From Bacillota bacterium (GTDB lineage Bacteria; Bacillota; UBA4882; UBA8346): DNA of 64,000 bases. The position numbers were made by a program, and so were the translations under genes. How positions within the stretch are numbered: position 1 is the first letter of the stretch; every line of letters starts with the position of its first letter. The notes under the pieces were generated by a model. It did no database searches, was not told where the DNA came from, and saw only the letters and a list, made by a program, of their open reading frames with translations. Shown here in pieces: positions 23,908-33,268 of this stretch. The stretch spans positions 1 to 64,000 of the forward strand of contig JARKQY010000044.1 in assembly GCA_029974635.1 (NCBI GenBank), written 5' to 3'.

Positions 23908-25206
23908 ATGTCAAAAAAAGAATATCGGTTTGAAACACTTTCTCTCCATGCCGGACAAGTTCCGGATCCTGTTACTTTATCACGTGGCGTGCCGGTATAT
24001 CGCACCAGTTCATATGTGTTTAAAAATACCGAGCACGCAGCCAATCTCTTTGCTTTAAAAGAACTTGGCAATATTTATTCCCGTCTGATGAATCCCACTC
24101 ACGCCATACTTGAAGATCGGGTAACCGCTCTGGAAGGTGGCGCCGCTTCAGTAGCCATTGCATCCGGAACCAGTGCCATTCATTATACCATCATCAATAT
24201 TGCGAAAAACGGCGATGAAATCGTTTCGGCCAACAATCTCTACGGCGGTACATATACGATGTTCGATGCCATCCTGCCGCAATTCGGCATTACCACCAAA
24301 TTTGTCGATCCGAAAGATGCCCAGAATTTCGAGAAAGCCATTACCCCGAAGACAAAATTGATCTTCATTGAAACTATCGGTAATCCCGTCCTTGATCTCA
24401 CCGATGTAGAGGAGGTGGCAAAGATTGCCCACGCCCATAAAATACCGCTGGTTGTCGATGCGACTTTTACCACCCCCTATCTCCTGAAAACCATCGATTA
24501 TGGCGCGGATATTGTAGTTAATTCGCTTACCAAATGGCTTGGCGGGCACGGTTCGGCCATCGGCGGCATCGTTACCGATTCCGGCCGGTTCGATTGGAAA
24601 AATGATAAATTTCCTTTGTTCACTGAACCCGATCCCAACTATCATGGCCTAAAATGGGCCTATGATCTGCCGGCTCCCCTGGCTCCCATAGCCTTTGCGC
24701 TTCGTTTGCGGACCGTACCCCTTCGTAATCTCGGTGCAGCCATCTCTCCGGATAACGCCTGGATCTTTATTCAAGGCATCGAAACTCTTCCGTTGCGTAT
24801 GCAAAAACATTCGGAGAACGCCCAAAAAGTAGCGGAATTTCTGAAAAAGGATCAACGGGTTGCCTGGGTCCGCTATCCGGGTCTGGCGGACGATCCATCC
24901 TATGAGGTCGCCAAGAAGTACCTCAAAAACGGATTTGGAGGCATGGTGGTTTTCGGTATCAAGGGCGGTTATGATGCGGCAGTGAAACTTATTGACAATA
25001 TCTCACTATTTTCACATCTTGCCAATGTAGGCGACGCCAAGAGCTTAATCCTTCACCCCGCTTCAACTTCCCACTCACAGTTAAGTGAAGAACAACAGCG
25101 TGAAAGCGGGCTTACTCCCGATCTGGTACGCTTGTCAATCGGGTTGGAACACCCGGATGATATTATTGAGGCGCTTGAGGAAGGACTTGCAGCTTCGCAG
25201 AAATAA
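23908..25206 (+). CDS. O-acetylhomoserine sulfhydrylase (Cys/Met metabolism PLP enzyme) 1
   Basis: A 432-residue fold-type I PLP enzyme. The PLP lysine is in VVNSLTKWLGGHGSAIGG, with the ring-stacking region SGTSAIHYTIINIAKNGDEIV and phosphate loop NIYSRLMNPTHAILEDR. The length, near 430 rather than 380, favours O-acetylhomoserine sulfhydrylase over cystathionine gamma-synthase. It makes homocysteine from O-acetylhomoserine and sulfide or a sulfur carrier. AAAGGAGGGC precedes ATG. Two paralogs are at 32021 and 44664. Its own promoter, sulfur operator and structured leader make it the most heavily controlled of the three. Confidence 0.9.
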   Translation: MSKKEYRFETLSLHAGQVPDPVTLSRGVPVYRTSSYVFKNTEHAANLFALKELGNIYSRLMNPTHAILEDRVTALEGGAASVAIASGTSAIHYTIINIAKNGDEIVSANNLYGGTYTMFDAILPQFGITTKFVDPKDAQNFEKAITPKTKLIFIETIGNPVLDLTDVEEVAKIAHAHKIPLVVDATFTTPYLLKTIDYGADIVVNSLTKWLGGHGSAIGGIVTDSGRFDWKNDKFPLFTEPDPNYHGLKWAYDLPAPLAPIAFALRLRTVPLRNLGAAISPDNAWIFIQGIETLPLRMQKHSENAQKVAEFLKKDQRVAWVRYPGLADDPSYEVAKKYLKNGFGGMVVFGIKGGYDAAVKLIDNISLFSHLANVGDAKSLILHPASTSHSQLSEEQQRESGLTPDLVRLSIGLEHPDDIIEALEEGLAASQK

Positions 25207-25250
25207 GTATCCGGATTTGAGAAAATAAAATTCCGGCTTGCAGCCAATTC

Positions 25251-25306
25251 TTGAAAATAGTAAATATTTATGTTAGAATTTATTTAAATCCTATCAATTT
25301 ACTATG
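25251..25306 (+). promoter_or_regulatory. rrf2-2 promoter and sulfur operator
   Basis: TTGAAA (25251-25256), 17-base spacer, TAGAAT (25274-25279), then operator CCTATCAATTTACTATG (25290-25306). It differs from the rrf2-1 operator by one base, so both regulators are probably under the same control. Confidence 0.8.
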
Positions 25307-25329
25307 CATTATCGAAAAGGAGTATTGGT

Positions 25330-25770
25330 ATGCACATTTCTACCCGGGGGCGTTATGGATTGAGAGCGATGGTCGATATGGCGTTGCACGCCACCGAAGG
25401 GCCGCTGGCTTTACGGATTATTGCCGAACGGCAAGACATCTCCGAATCTTATCTGGAACAAGTATTTACCAGTCTGCGTAAATCCGGCTTGGTCAGAGCA
25501 TCACGAGGTTCTCAAGGCGGCTATGAACTAAGCAGGCCAGCCGGCGAGATTAAGGTGGGCGAAATCTTACGGGCCCTTGAAGGTCCCATCGCTCCGGTTC
25601 ATTGTGTGGGCGACGACTCCCAATGCGAACGCGAAAAAACTTGTATTACCCGATCATTTTGGGAAGAGTTGCGGGATAAAATCAATGAATTTCTTGATAG
25701 CACCTCACTGCAGGATTTAGGAGACCGGGCCCGGCTGCTGGTCCCCGAAGAGCCAATGTATTTCATTTAA
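25330..25770 (+). CDS. Rrf2 family regulator with Fe-S type cysteines (paralog 2)
   Basis: A 146-residue paralog of the protein at 4163. The DNA-binding residues are nearly the same (SYLEQVFTSLRK, RGSQGGYELSRP), which suggests both read the same operator. The cysteine triad is CVGDDSQCEREKTC, C-x6-C-x5-C, one residue longer than in paralog 1, so the cluster or ligand response may differ. AAAAGGAGTATTGG precedes ATG. It faces the end of cysN and is followed by a strong terminator. Regulation of sulfur genes is inferred, not shown. Confidence 0.92.
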   Translation: MHISTRGRYGLRAMVDMALHATEGPLALRIIAERQDISESYLEQVFTSLRKSGLVRASRGSQGGYELSRPAGEIKVGEILRALEGPIAPVHCVGDDSQCEREKTCITRSFWEELRDKINEFLDSTSLQDLGDRARLLVPEEPMYFI

Positions 25771-25819
25771 AAATCACCACCGCACCTAAAAGTGTTGATG
25801 CTGTTTTCTGCCTTGAGTG

Positions 25820-25852
25820 CCGGACAATCCTTGGGATTGTCCGGTTCTTTTT
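25820..25852 (+). terminator. rho-independent terminator of rrf2-2
   Basis: A perfect 11-base stem CCGGACAATCC/GGATTGTCCGG with a three-base loop, followed by TTCTTTTT. It lies about 50 bases after the rrf2-2 stop. Confidence 0.92.
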
Positions 25853-25954
25853 ACCCCGGAAATGCCGCTTGCCACATTTTATTTCAGGTGATAAGTCCGC
25901 TTTGCAATCCTACCGCATAGCAGTAATTATTGAGCTTTAATTCTTTAATTTTAA

Positions 25955-27814
25955 TTATATGTAATATTCAGGCAAGACATCTTTTTGAATCAATATCTGT
26001 TTGATTGCTTGCAGTAAATCGCTTCGATCATTATTTAAACGATTATTTAAGGTGAAGATCTCCTGCCTTGATTCATCAATATCAAGGCTAATCACTAAAA
26101 CCTCATTCGGCGCGTTTAATGCTTTTAGCATTTCCAGTTCAAAGTCGTCCAGGGCCGGGATATCGGTAATAAAGATCTGCCCCGCGTCCGTAAAGATCCG
26201 GGCCAGCTCGCCGATGCGCCGGATACTCTCTTCCCGGTCGTCTTCGGTATTGATGACATCAGCACTCAAACCGCCGGCCAGATTGGCGATGCTCAGATAA
26301 TAAACACTATGGCCGCTTTGGAATAAATCCTCTTCCAACGCTTTGCCGAGTTGAGTCGGGTTCAGCGCCGACTGTTCCCGTTCATTTTCCGTACCGGTAA
26401 TCACGATAAACTTGGGCCGTTGGTTGAAACGGGCCGCCCGGGTTAAAGCCGGGATATTGCTTTTTTCCCAGGCGATCTCCCGCCGGTTCACATGTTCGGC
26501 AATAAATGAGGCGTTACTTTCAACACTGTCGGTAATAATCCCCCCACCCACGATCTCATAGTTGTCAATGATCACCAATCTGCCGGTGGCCGCAATCTCG
26601 CGTGACAAATCGAAGGCGATGGGTTTCAAGGTCTGTAAAATACATTCCGCCACATCATGCCGGTCAATCTGGCCCTTCTGAGTTTCACTGGCTAAGTCGG
26701 AGGCGTCCAAAACCCGTTCGATCTTTTGCAAGTAGACCGTGGCCCGGTTGGTAACGAGCTTAATTTTATACTTCTTCCCGGTAATCATCGGATGTTTGCC
26801 CATCCAAAAGATATTCGCTTTAAACGAAGTGCCAATCTTGGGCAATGGTTCCGAGACCCGGCACATGATCTCCCCTGGCTTAACATATATTTGCGTCTTG
26901 AGGGTAAAACCGGTAGCGTAACCGGCTTGAATCTCCGACTTTTGGGGTTCGTTGAAGCCTTCAATGCTGTCAATCACCGCTCGTTTCTGGGAAGGCAAAA
27001 AGATGACTTCATCCCCTGCCCTGATCTTTCCGGTTTCAACCGTACCGGCGAAGATGCGCCGGTCGTCGTTATCTTCGGTAAATTTGTAAATATCCTGTAC
27101 TGGAAAGCGAAAGGGTTGCTCTTCCTTTTGCTTCTCTTTTTTCAATTCGTCAATGAATTCCAAAACAAAGGGACCTTGATACCACTTCATCTTGTCGGAG
27201 GGAAACGCCAGATTGTCTCCCTCACGGGCGGATATGGGAATGAACTCCAATGGTTCCACTTTGATCTGTTGCAAAAACTGATGATATTCTTCTTTGATCC
27301 GTTCAAAGACGGTTTGATCGTAATCAACCAGATCCATTTTATTGATTAACACCACGATCTGGCTAATTCCCAATAGGGACAACATAAAACCATGCCGTCG
27401 CGAATTCTCCCGGACCCCCTCCTTGGCGTCGATGACCAGTAAAGCCGCTTCCGCCCTGGCCGCCCCGGTGATCATGTTCTTTAAAAATTCGATATGCCCG
27501 GGAGCGTCAATGATGATGTAATGGCGCTTGGCGGTTTTAAAAAAACAGCGGGCCGTGTCAATGGTAATTCCCTGGGCTTGCTCATCCTTTAAAGCGTCCA
27601 ATAAAAAAGCGTATTCAAAGGGCTTGGCGTTCCGTTTACAGTTGGCCCGGACTTGCTCCAGCTTACCCTGGGGAAGCGAGCCGGTATCCGCCAGCAAACG
27701 CCCAATCACCGTGCTTTTTCCATGATCAACATGGCCGACAATGACGATATTCATGTCTTCGACAGTTGACAGTTGAGAGTTGGCATTATCATTTGACAGT
27801 TTTTGTTTATGCAT
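25955..27814 (-). CDS. cysN: sulfate adenylyltransferase GTPase subunit with degenerate APS-kinase-like domain
   Basis: A 619-residue protein. Residues 21-440 are the CysN GTPase: GHVDHGKS P-loop (27-34), DAPGHIEF and NKMDL, then the beta barrels. GTP hydrolysis drives APS synthesis by CysD. The C-terminal 160 residues resemble APS kinase ([23 protein letters not shown]), but the expected GLSGAGKS P-loop reads [12 protein letters not shown] and the substrate DGDN segment is missing, so it cannot bind ATP normally. The first 20 residues come from a repeat-like sequence; [12 protein letters not shown] at 27754 may be the older start. ATG 27814 lies one base after the cysD stop. Confidence 0.92.
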   Translation of the reverse strand: MHKQKLSNDNANSQLSTVEDMNIVIVGHVDHGKSTVIGRLLADTGSLPQGKLEQVRANCKRNAKPFEYAFLLDALKDEQAQGITIDTARCFFKTAKRHYIIIDAPGHIEFLKNMITGAARAEAALLVIDAKEGVRENSRRHGFMLSLLGISQIVVLINKMDLVDYDQTVFERIKEEYHQFLQQIKVEPLEFIPISAREGDNLAFPSDKMKWYQGPFVLEFIDELKKEKQKEEQPFRFPVQDIYKFTEDNDDRRIFAGTVETGKIRAGDEVIFLPSQKRAVIDSIEGFNEPQKSEIQAGYATGFTLKTQIYVKPGEIMCRVSEPLPKIGTSFKANIFWMGKHPMITGKKYKIKLVTNRATVYLQKIERVLDASDLASETQKGQIDRHDVAECILQTLKPIAFDLSREIAATGRLVIIDNYEIVGGGIITDSVESNASFIAEHVNRREIAWEKSNIPALTRAARFNQRPKFIVITGTENEREQSALNPTQLGKALEEDLFQSGHSVYYLSIANLAGGLSADVINTEDDREESIRRIGELARIFTDAGQIFITDIPALDDFELEMLKALNAPNEVLVISLDIDESRQEIFTLNNRLNNDRSDLLQAIKQILIQKDVLPEYYI

Positions 27815-27815
27815 A

Positions 27816-28697
27816 TTACATATACCCGTCCCGTCTCAAAGTTTCCAAGGTTCCGCCGTCTTCCTTGTCTTGATCCCGGCCGGAGCGTTCGGCGATATTG
27901 GCAAATTTCCCGCTGCGCAGCTCCAAAATGATCTCGGCCACGTTTTGAGCAGTCGATTCCACCGGTTTGGTGCAAGGATAGCAGCCCAGCGAACGATAGC
28001 GTTTACCGTTGCCCTGATCGAAATAGAGCGAGGTAACCGGGATCCTTTCCGCCTCAATATATTCCCAGATATTCAGCTCAGTCCAATCCAGTAACGGATG
28101 AATCCGGAGATGAGTGCCGGGCGCGAAGTCGGTCTTAAACTGATTCCACAATTCCGGCGGCTGATCGCCGACATCCCATTCGCTTTGGCGATCCCGCGGC
28201 GAGAAATAGCGTTCCTTGGAACGGCTCCCTTCCTCGTCGGCCCGGACTCCGACAATGACCCCGGTATAGGGTTCCTGATTCGTATCCGGAATATATTCCC
28301 TTTTTTGATGATCAAAGCGATAACGGGGCCATTCGCCCGCCAGAGTATGTTTTAAGGCCTCACTCTTTAAATTTTTACAACAAAGAATCCGGTCTGTTCG
28401 TCCATCGGGAAAGGTTTCCTTGGAGGCCAACGCCGTTTCATTTTTGCCGACAATCATTTGCAGTTTCCACTCAGCGGCCAGCTGGTCGCGATAGGCGATC
28501 ATCTCCGGTATTTTGAAAGAAGTATCGATATGGACCAACGGAAAAGGGACGTGCCCGAAAAAAGCCTTCCGGGACAACCATAATAGGACGGTGCTGTCCT
28601 TGCCGATGGACCATAACATGCAAAGCTGTTTGAATTCCCGGTAGGCCTCGCGCAAGATAAAAACGCTCTGGCTCTCCAGTTTCTCCAGTTGATTCAT
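27816..28697 (-). CDS. cysD: sulfate adenylyltransferase subunit 2
   Basis: A 293-residue ATP-pyrophosphatase-fold protein that adenylates sulfate to APS together with CysN. The PP-loop variant [19 protein letters not shown] is near residue 30. [18 protein letters not shown] and [17 protein letters not shown] are the CysD signatures. The start at 28697 follows AAAGGAGCGCG and shares ATGA with the cysH stop. This fits the operon order cysH-cysD-cysN. Confidence 0.96.
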   Translation of the reverse strand: MNQLEKLESQSVFILREAYREFKQLCMLWSIGKDSTVLLWLSRKAFFGHVPFPLVHIDTSFKIPEMIAYRDQLAAEWKLQMIVGKNETALASKETFPDGRTDRILCCKNLKSEALKHTLAGEWPRYRFDHQKREYIPDTNQEPYTGVIVGVRADEEGSRSKERYFSPRDRQSEWDVGDQPPELWNQFKTDFAPGTHLRIHPLLDWTELNIWEYIEAERIPVTSLYFDQGNGKRYRSLGCYPCTKPVESTAQNVAEIILELRSGKFANIAERSGRDQDKEDGGTLETLRRDGYM

Positions 28698-29425
28698 GTC
28701 GCGCTCCTTTGGACTATCTTGCCGTCCCGGTAATGTAAACCGCACTCCTTATGTTCCGGAGCCTCCCACCACCAGCGCCCGGCCCGGAGATCCTCTCCTG
28801 GGGCCACCTCTCTGGTACAGGGAGCGCAACCGATACTGGGATAGTTTTGGTCATGCAGCCGGTTATAGGGGACCTGGTTGGCCCGGATATAGCGCCAGAC
28901 CTCTGCGACGCTCCAGTCGGCCAACGGGTTGAGCTTGAGCAAGTTATTGCTCTCATCCCACTCGATCGGTTGGATTCCGGTCCGGGTAACGGCTTGTTCC
29001 CGGCGGAGTCCGGTGATCCAGACATCCACCGTTTTTAAAACCCGTTGCAAAGGCTCAATCTTCCGGACCTTGCAACATTGCTTCCGGTTTGCAACGCTTT
29101 CATAAAAAAGATCCGGCCCTTTTTGGCTGATTAAAGACTCCAGAGCGGCCGTATCCGGCAGATAAATCTCAAAACACCTTTGATAATGTTTCATATTTTC
29201 GGTAATCACGGCATAGGTCTCTTGCGGCAACCGGCCCGTGTCCAGAATAAAAATCCGGGCCTGGGGAGCCATCTTGAGGATGATATCCGTCAAAACTTGA
29301 TCCTCGGCCCCCAAGCTGGAAGCCAAGGCAATCCGGTTTCCAAACCGCTCTAAAAATGAGCGGAGCAATTCCTCGCTGGACCTATTTGTAAACTCTTCTT
29401 GCAACTTTGTTACTTGTTCTTTCAT
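28694..29425 (-). CDS. cysH: adenylylsulfate (APS) reductase, Fe-S type
   Basis: A 243-residue reductase. [12 protein letters not shown] and [10 protein letters not shown] give the CC...CxxC ligands of the 4Fe-4S cluster that marks APS-using rather than PAPS-using enzymes. The catalytic cysteine is in the C-terminal ECGLH. It converts APS to sulfite with thioredoxin-type reductant. ATG 29425 follows GGAGGTAAG; the upstream in-frame start adds 14 unrelated residues. This matches the loss of function of the APS-kinase domain of the CysN protein downstream. Confidence 0.95.
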   Translation of the reverse strand: MKEQVTKLQEEFTNRSSEELLRSFLERFGNRIALASSLGAEDQVLTDIILKMAPQARIFILDTGRLPQETYAVITENMKHYQRCFEIYLPDTAALESLISQKGPDLFYESVANRKQCCKVRKIEPLQRVLKTVDVWITGLRREQAVTRTGIQPIEWDESNNLLKLNPLADWSVAEVWRYIRANQVPYNRLHDQNYPSIGCAPCTREVAPGEDLRAGRWWWEAPEHKECGLHYRDGKIVQRSAT

Positions 29426-29502
29426 TTTCTTACCTCCGGCCGAAAAGAAACCTCTTCGCTGTGTCATCGCCCTTAAAGAGTATTAGCCTACAAAAATAGG
29501 CC

Positions 29503-29739
29503 TTAGACCCCTTTTTCAATCAATACTTTAAATGTCTCCCCTTCCGGAGTCACCTTGACGATCTTATGTCCTTCTTCCTTGACGCTGCGCGGCACGTTGA
29601 GCATAGCGTCCCCTTCATCCAGGATGACCTCCAATAACTCACCCGCCGCTAATTCTTCCAACGCCAGCTTGGTTTTGACAAAATTGAGCGGACAGGCCAC
29701 TCCATGGAGATTAAGGCTCTTCTTGAATGCTTCAGCCAT
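29503..29739 (-). CDS. tusA: TusA-like sulfur carrier
   Basis: A 78-residue TusA/SirA/YedF-family protein. The sulfur-binding cysteine lies in GVACPLNFVKTKLALEEL near residue 16. TusA proteins carry a persulfide between sulfurtransferases. The start overlaps the sulfite reductase stop by eight bases. Placed between sulfite reductase and APS reductase, it may deliver sulfide-derived sulfur to the ThiS-like carrier encoded upstream; this is inference. Confidence 0.92.
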   Translation of the reverse strand: MAEAFKKSLNLHGVACPLNFVKTKLALEELAAGELLEVILDEGDAMLNVPRSVKEEGHKIVKVTPEGETFKVLIEKGV

Positions 29740-30595
29740 TTAAGAGTTCCTCCTTTACCACGGCTTCTCCGAGCCGGTCGATCATATGCCCGAAACGTTC
29801 TCTTTTCCGGCCGTTTTTCCGGTAATACTCAACCACTTTTTCAACCATCCGATATAGTTCGGCTTCGGTTTCGATTAGGTTCCGAAGCCTGGTGGCCAGT
29901 CGCGGCAGCTTACCCATGGTTCCGCCAATCCACAGGATATAGCCTTGCTGGGCGATAACCCACGAATCGTTGGGACAATTGGAGGTACAGATGCTGCAAT
30001 AAATACACTTGGTTTCATCCAGGCGATATTCCCCGTCCCGTTTGTCAATCGCACCGGTGGGACAAGTATTGATACAGAGATCGCAGTGGGTGCAGCTTTC
30101 TTGCCGCCAGGCCGGCAAAATCCCGCCCATGATTCCCAGGTCGTTCTCGGTGGCTTTGGCGCAATTATGAGGACATCCGGTCACCGCTATTTTAAATTTA
30201 TGCGGCGTATCCTGGCGGAAATATTTTTGATCCAATTCATGAGAAATTTTCTTGGTATCAATAGTCCCCCAGCGGCAGGTGGACCCTCCCGGGCAGGCCA
30301 CCACGATCCGGATCCGCGGACCGCAGGCCCCCATGGCAATACCGGCCTTTTCCAGCGCCTGCCTTGCTTCTTCAAGTTTGGTATAATGCACGTAATGAAT
30401 TTCAATCCCTTGCCGGGTCGAGAGATGGACTTGCCCCTGGCCATACTTCCGGGCCACTTCGGCCACTTTTTGCAGCTGTTCGGCGCTGAAATCCCCGCCT
30501 ACCGCATGAAGCCGCATCGCAAAATATTCTTTCTGCTTTTGTTGGATCATCCCGACTTTTTTATAAGCGGCCAAATCAAATTGCGGTGTACTCAT
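29732..30595 (-). CDS. siroheme/Fe-S sulfite reductase, small anaerobic type
   Basis: A 287-residue reductase. Residues 1-120 form the ferredoxin-like half and substrate pocket (HLSTRQGIEIHYV). Cysteines in ACPGGSTCRWG and TGCPHNCAKATEN are the siroheme-4Fe-4S ligands. A two-cluster ferredoxin insert follows (CTHCDLCINTCPTGAI, CIYCSICTSNCP). This is the layout of AsrC-like and small assimilatory sulfite reductases. It reduces sulfite to sulfide. Nitrite reductase of this size is an alternative, but the position between JAMM/TusA and APS reductase genes supports sulfite. Confidence 0.9.
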   Translation of the reverse strand: MSTPQFDLAAYKKVGMIQQKQKEYFAMRLHAVGGDFSAEQLQKVAEVARKYGQGQVHLSTRQGIEIHYVHYTKLEEARQALEKAGIAMGACGPRIRIVVACPGGSTCRWGTIDTKKISHELDQKYFRQDTPHKFKIAVTGCPHNCAKATENDLGIMGGILPAWRQESCTHCDLCINTCPTGAIDKRDGEYRLDETKCIYCSICTSNCPNDSWVIAQQGYILWIGGTMGKLPRLATRLRNLIETEAELYRMVEKVVEYYRKNGRKRERFGHMIDRLGEAVVKEELLNG

Positions 30596-30599
30596 GGTC

Positions 30600-31004
30600 T
30601 TATCCTTCCGTTATCAGAATAGGTACTTCGGTAACTTCTTTTGATATCACCCGAAATGCTTTAATCACAGGTTTCTCCGGGTTTAGCAATGAAATGATTA
30701 GATAATATAAACGCGGATCATTAGCCAGCCGCAAGTCTTCCTGGGATAATCTGGCCGGGGAGGCCGGATGGCTGTGATAAACCCCGATCAATTGATAACC
30801 TTTAGCCCGCGCTTCTTTGACCGCTGTGAACTGTTCTCCGGGATCAAATGAGAAATGCTCCGGACTGTGGTCGATATTGGTTAACGGAATAACTTCTTTG
30901 ATCTCATCCTCAATCCCGCTAATATAGCCGCAAGTTTCAATGGGACTATCCCGTAGGGCCAACGCAATAAGTTCTTTTTGTAACTCCAATGATAGTTTTA
31001 ACAT
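30600..31004 (-). CDS. JAMM/MPN+ metalloprotease
   Basis: A 134-residue JAMM protease. The zinc site is E near residue 23 (IETCGYISG) and GVYHSHPASPARLSQEDLRLA (HxHx-S-D). Proteins of this size, such as Mec+ and HcyD, remove residues from the C-terminus of ThiS/MoaD-like sulfur carriers. The carrier encoded 2.3 kb upstream ends in GGG plus six more residues, which is a suitable substrate. AGGAGAACTTA precedes ATG, and the gene ends five bases before the sulfite reductase start. Confidence 0.92.
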   Translation of the reverse strand: MLKLSLELQKELIALALRDSPIETCGYISGIEDEIKEVIPLTNIDHSPEHFSFDPGEQFTAVKEARAKGYQLIGVYHSHPASPARLSQEDLRLANDPRLYYLIISLLNPEKPVIKAFRVISKEVTEVPILITEG

Positions 31005-31081
31005 TAAGTTCTCCTATCCCGGACGAACCGGAACCAAGTTATCGCTTATCTTCAACTCACCCCTGAGTTCTTTAGCTTTTC

Positions 31082-31180
31082 AATCCTGTAAATCCTGTTA
31101 ATCCCGTCTAAAATTATGCTTGTGAATTCAGTTATGCCTAAAACAAGGCTACTGGACAGGATTCACCGGATTAAAGGGAT
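31082..31180. repeat. imperfect inverted repeat between E1 and JAMM genes
   Basis: Left part AATCCTGTAAATCCTGTTAA and right part GGACAGGATTCACCGGATTA are complementary over most of their length. Repeats of the AATCCTGTTAATCC type are common in bacterial intergenic DNA. It occupies most of the 200-base gap inside the sulfur operon. Confidence 0.6.
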
Positions 31181-31212
31181 AGCTGGGATTTAAATATTTT
31201 AATTCTGTAAAT

Positions 31213-32016
31213 CTATCTTTTTAAATCGCAAGCGGGTGGTTCATAATCAACCAACTCCGTGATGGAGGGATTTGCGCCGCAGATTGCGCAATTGGGATTT
31301 TTTCTGATATTAATGGTCCGAAAATCCATATCTAAAGCATTAAATGTAAGCAATCTATCGGTTAGCAACTTGCCTTTCCCGATAATACATCGCAAGGCCT
31401 CGGCAGCCTGAATTGTTCCGAGCATTCCGGCGACCGCGCCTAAAATTCCGGCTTGACTACACGTGGGAACAGCCCCTTTAGGGGGTGGTTCCGGGAAAAT
31501 ACAACGGTAACAAGCATGACCGGGGGAATATGTCAAAGTCTGGCCGTTAAATCTCAGGATTCCCCCATGAGAGAAGGGTTTACCCGCCAACACACAGGCA
31601 TCATTAATCAGAAACTTGGTTGGAAAATTATCGGTCCCGTCGATGATAAAATCATAATCTTTAATCATTTCACTGATATTTTCCGAATAAACCCTCGTCT
31701 GATAAGTAATTACCTTGACGTCCGGGTTAAGTTCCGCCATTTTTTGGCGGGCCGATTCCACTTTCGGCTGATTCACATCCGGCGTAAAGTGAATAATCTG
31801 GCGCTGCAAATTACTCAAGTCAACATTATCGGCATCGACAATCCCGATGGTACCCACACCGGCAGCCGCCAAATATAAGGCGGCGGGAGCGCCCAGTCCT
31901 CCGGCCCCGATTATCAAAACTTTGGAATCCAAAATCTTTTGCTGACCGGCGCCTCCCACATCTTTTAAGATAATATGCCGGCTGTAACGTTCGATTTGAC
32001 TTTCCGTCAAACTCAT
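31213..32016 (-). CDS. E1-like sulfur-carrier adenylyltransferase (ThiF/MoeB/HcyF type)
   Basis: A 267-residue ThiF-family enzyme. GAGGLGAPAALYLAAAGVGTIGIVD is the nucleotide loop, LQRQIIH the arginine finger region, and zinc cysteines appear as CYRCIFP and CAICG. A cysteine in AVPTCSQAGIL is near the usual catalytic position. It adenylates the C-terminal glycine of a ThiS-like carrier so that sulfur can be attached. It lies four bases downstream of the sulfhydrylase gene. The neighbours indicate homocysteine synthesis rather than thiamin or molybdopterin. Confidence 0.9.
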   Translation of the reverse strand: MSLTESQIERYSRHIILKDVGGAGQQKILDSKVLIIGAGGLGAPAALYLAAAGVGTIGIVDADNVDLSNLQRQIIHFTPDVNQPKVESARQKMAELNPDVKVITYQTRVYSENISEMIKDYDFIIDGTDNFPTKFLINDACVLAGKPFSHGGILRFNGQTLTYSPGHACYRCIFPEPPPKGAVPTCSQAGILGAVAGMLGTIQAAEALRCIIGKGKLLTDRLLTFNALDMDFRTINIRKNPNCAICGANPSITELVDYEPPACDLKR

Positions 32017-32020
32017 GGTA

Positions 32021-33268
32021 TTAGACCTCCGCTAATGCTTGATCAAAATCCTTAATAATATCATGAATACTTTCAATCCCCACCGAAACCCGGATTAAAT
32101 CCGGATAAACACCGGCAGCCGCTTGTTCAGCCTCACTGCAATTATAGTAAATGGTTGAGGCCGGATGGATCAATAAAGTCTTGGCATCACCCAGGTTAGC
32201 CAAATTCTTGGCAATCTTAACGCGGCGAATGAATTGGAAACAACGTTCCAAGGTTTGGAGACGAATCGTGAGTAAACCACCAAATTTCCCGTTAAATTGA
32301 CTTTCAGCTACCGCAAAATCCGAATGTTCCGGTAATCCGGGATAAATCACCTGATCAACCCGGGGATGGCCGGCTAAAAATTGAGCTAATGTCAGTGCGT
32401 TGCTGCAATGTTTTTCCATTCGCAACGCCAAAGTTTCCAAACCCAGATGTTGTAAATAGGCATTAAATGGCGAAAGGCAACTACCGGTATTTTGTAAAAT
32501 CTGTCGCCTGGCTCTCGCTAAAAAGGCAAAGTCTCCGGCTTTGGCGGTTACTTCTTTGATCAGCTTGGAACGGCAGTTAAACCAATCATAATTGCCGAGA
32601 TCCACCAGAACTCCGCCGATTGTGTGACCACTCCCGGAAATGTACTTGGAGGTTGAGTGGATAACCACATTTACCCCGAACTTTTTGGCCTCAAAAAGAT
32701 ATGGGGTGGTCAATGAACTGTCAACGACTAAAGGGATATTATGCAGTTTTGCAAGTTCCGCTATCTTAGATACATTGGGAACATCCAACTTCGGGTTGCC
32801 GATAGTCTCTAGAAATAGCAAACTGGTCCTTGGTGAGATAGCTCTTTCAAAGGCCAGGATATCAGTAGGATCTACATAATTCACTTTAATTCCAAAGGTT
32901 TGAAAAATCTCCTGGAATAATTGAAATGTTCCGCCGAACAGGCTCATGCTGGATACAATCTCATCACCCGGGGTAGCCAAGGCATAAATAATCGTTGCAA
33001 TTGCAGCCATACCGGAGGCGGTGGCCACGGCTCCACGTCCGTTTTCCAAGGCATTGATGCGCTGTTCAAATGCGGTTACCGTCGGATTGGCGATTCTTGA
33101 GTAAAGATAACCGAATTTACGGCCTTGAAAGGCGTCAGCTAAATCTTCAGCCGTATCATAAGCGAAGGATGCCGTTTCATAAATCGGTAAAACAGTAGCC
33201 CCGGTTTTTTCATCCTGATTAAAACCGCTATGTATTGATCGGGTTTCAAAATCCCATTGATTACTCAT
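32021..33268 (-). CDS. O-acetylhomoserine sulfhydrylase 2 (thiocarboxylate-linked, Met17-like)
   Basis: A 415-residue PLP enzyme. The PLP lysine is in VVIHSTSKYISGSGHTIGGVL and the substrate loop is KFGYLYSRIANPTVTAFE. Its start overlaps the ThiS-like carrier gene by eight bases, and the E1 gene follows, so it probably uses the carrier's thiocarboxylate as sulfur donor, as described for Wolinella Met17. The C-terminal region (LIHPASTIYYNCSEAEQAAAGV) is typical. Sequence differs clearly from the other two paralogs. Confidence 0.9.
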   Translation of the reverse strand: MSNQWDFETRSIHSGFNQDEKTGATVLPIYETASFAYDTAEDLADAFQGRKFGYLYSRIANPTVTAFEQRINALENGRGAVATASGMAAIATIIYALATPGDEIVSSMSLFGGTFQLFQEIFQTFGIKVNYVDPTDILAFERAISPRTSLLFLETIGNPKLDVPNVSKIAELAKLHNIPLVVDSSLTTPYLFEAKKFGVNVVIHSTSKYISGSGHTIGGVLVDLGNYDWFNCRSKLIKEVTAKAGDFAFLARARRQILQNTGSCLSPFNAYLQHLGLETLALRMEKHCSNALTLAQFLAGHPRVDQVIYPGLPEHSDFAVAESQFNGKFGGLLTIRLQTLERCFQFIRRVKIAKNLANLGDAKTLLIHPASTIYYNCSEAEQAAAGVYPDLIRVSVGIESIHDIIKDFDQALAEV

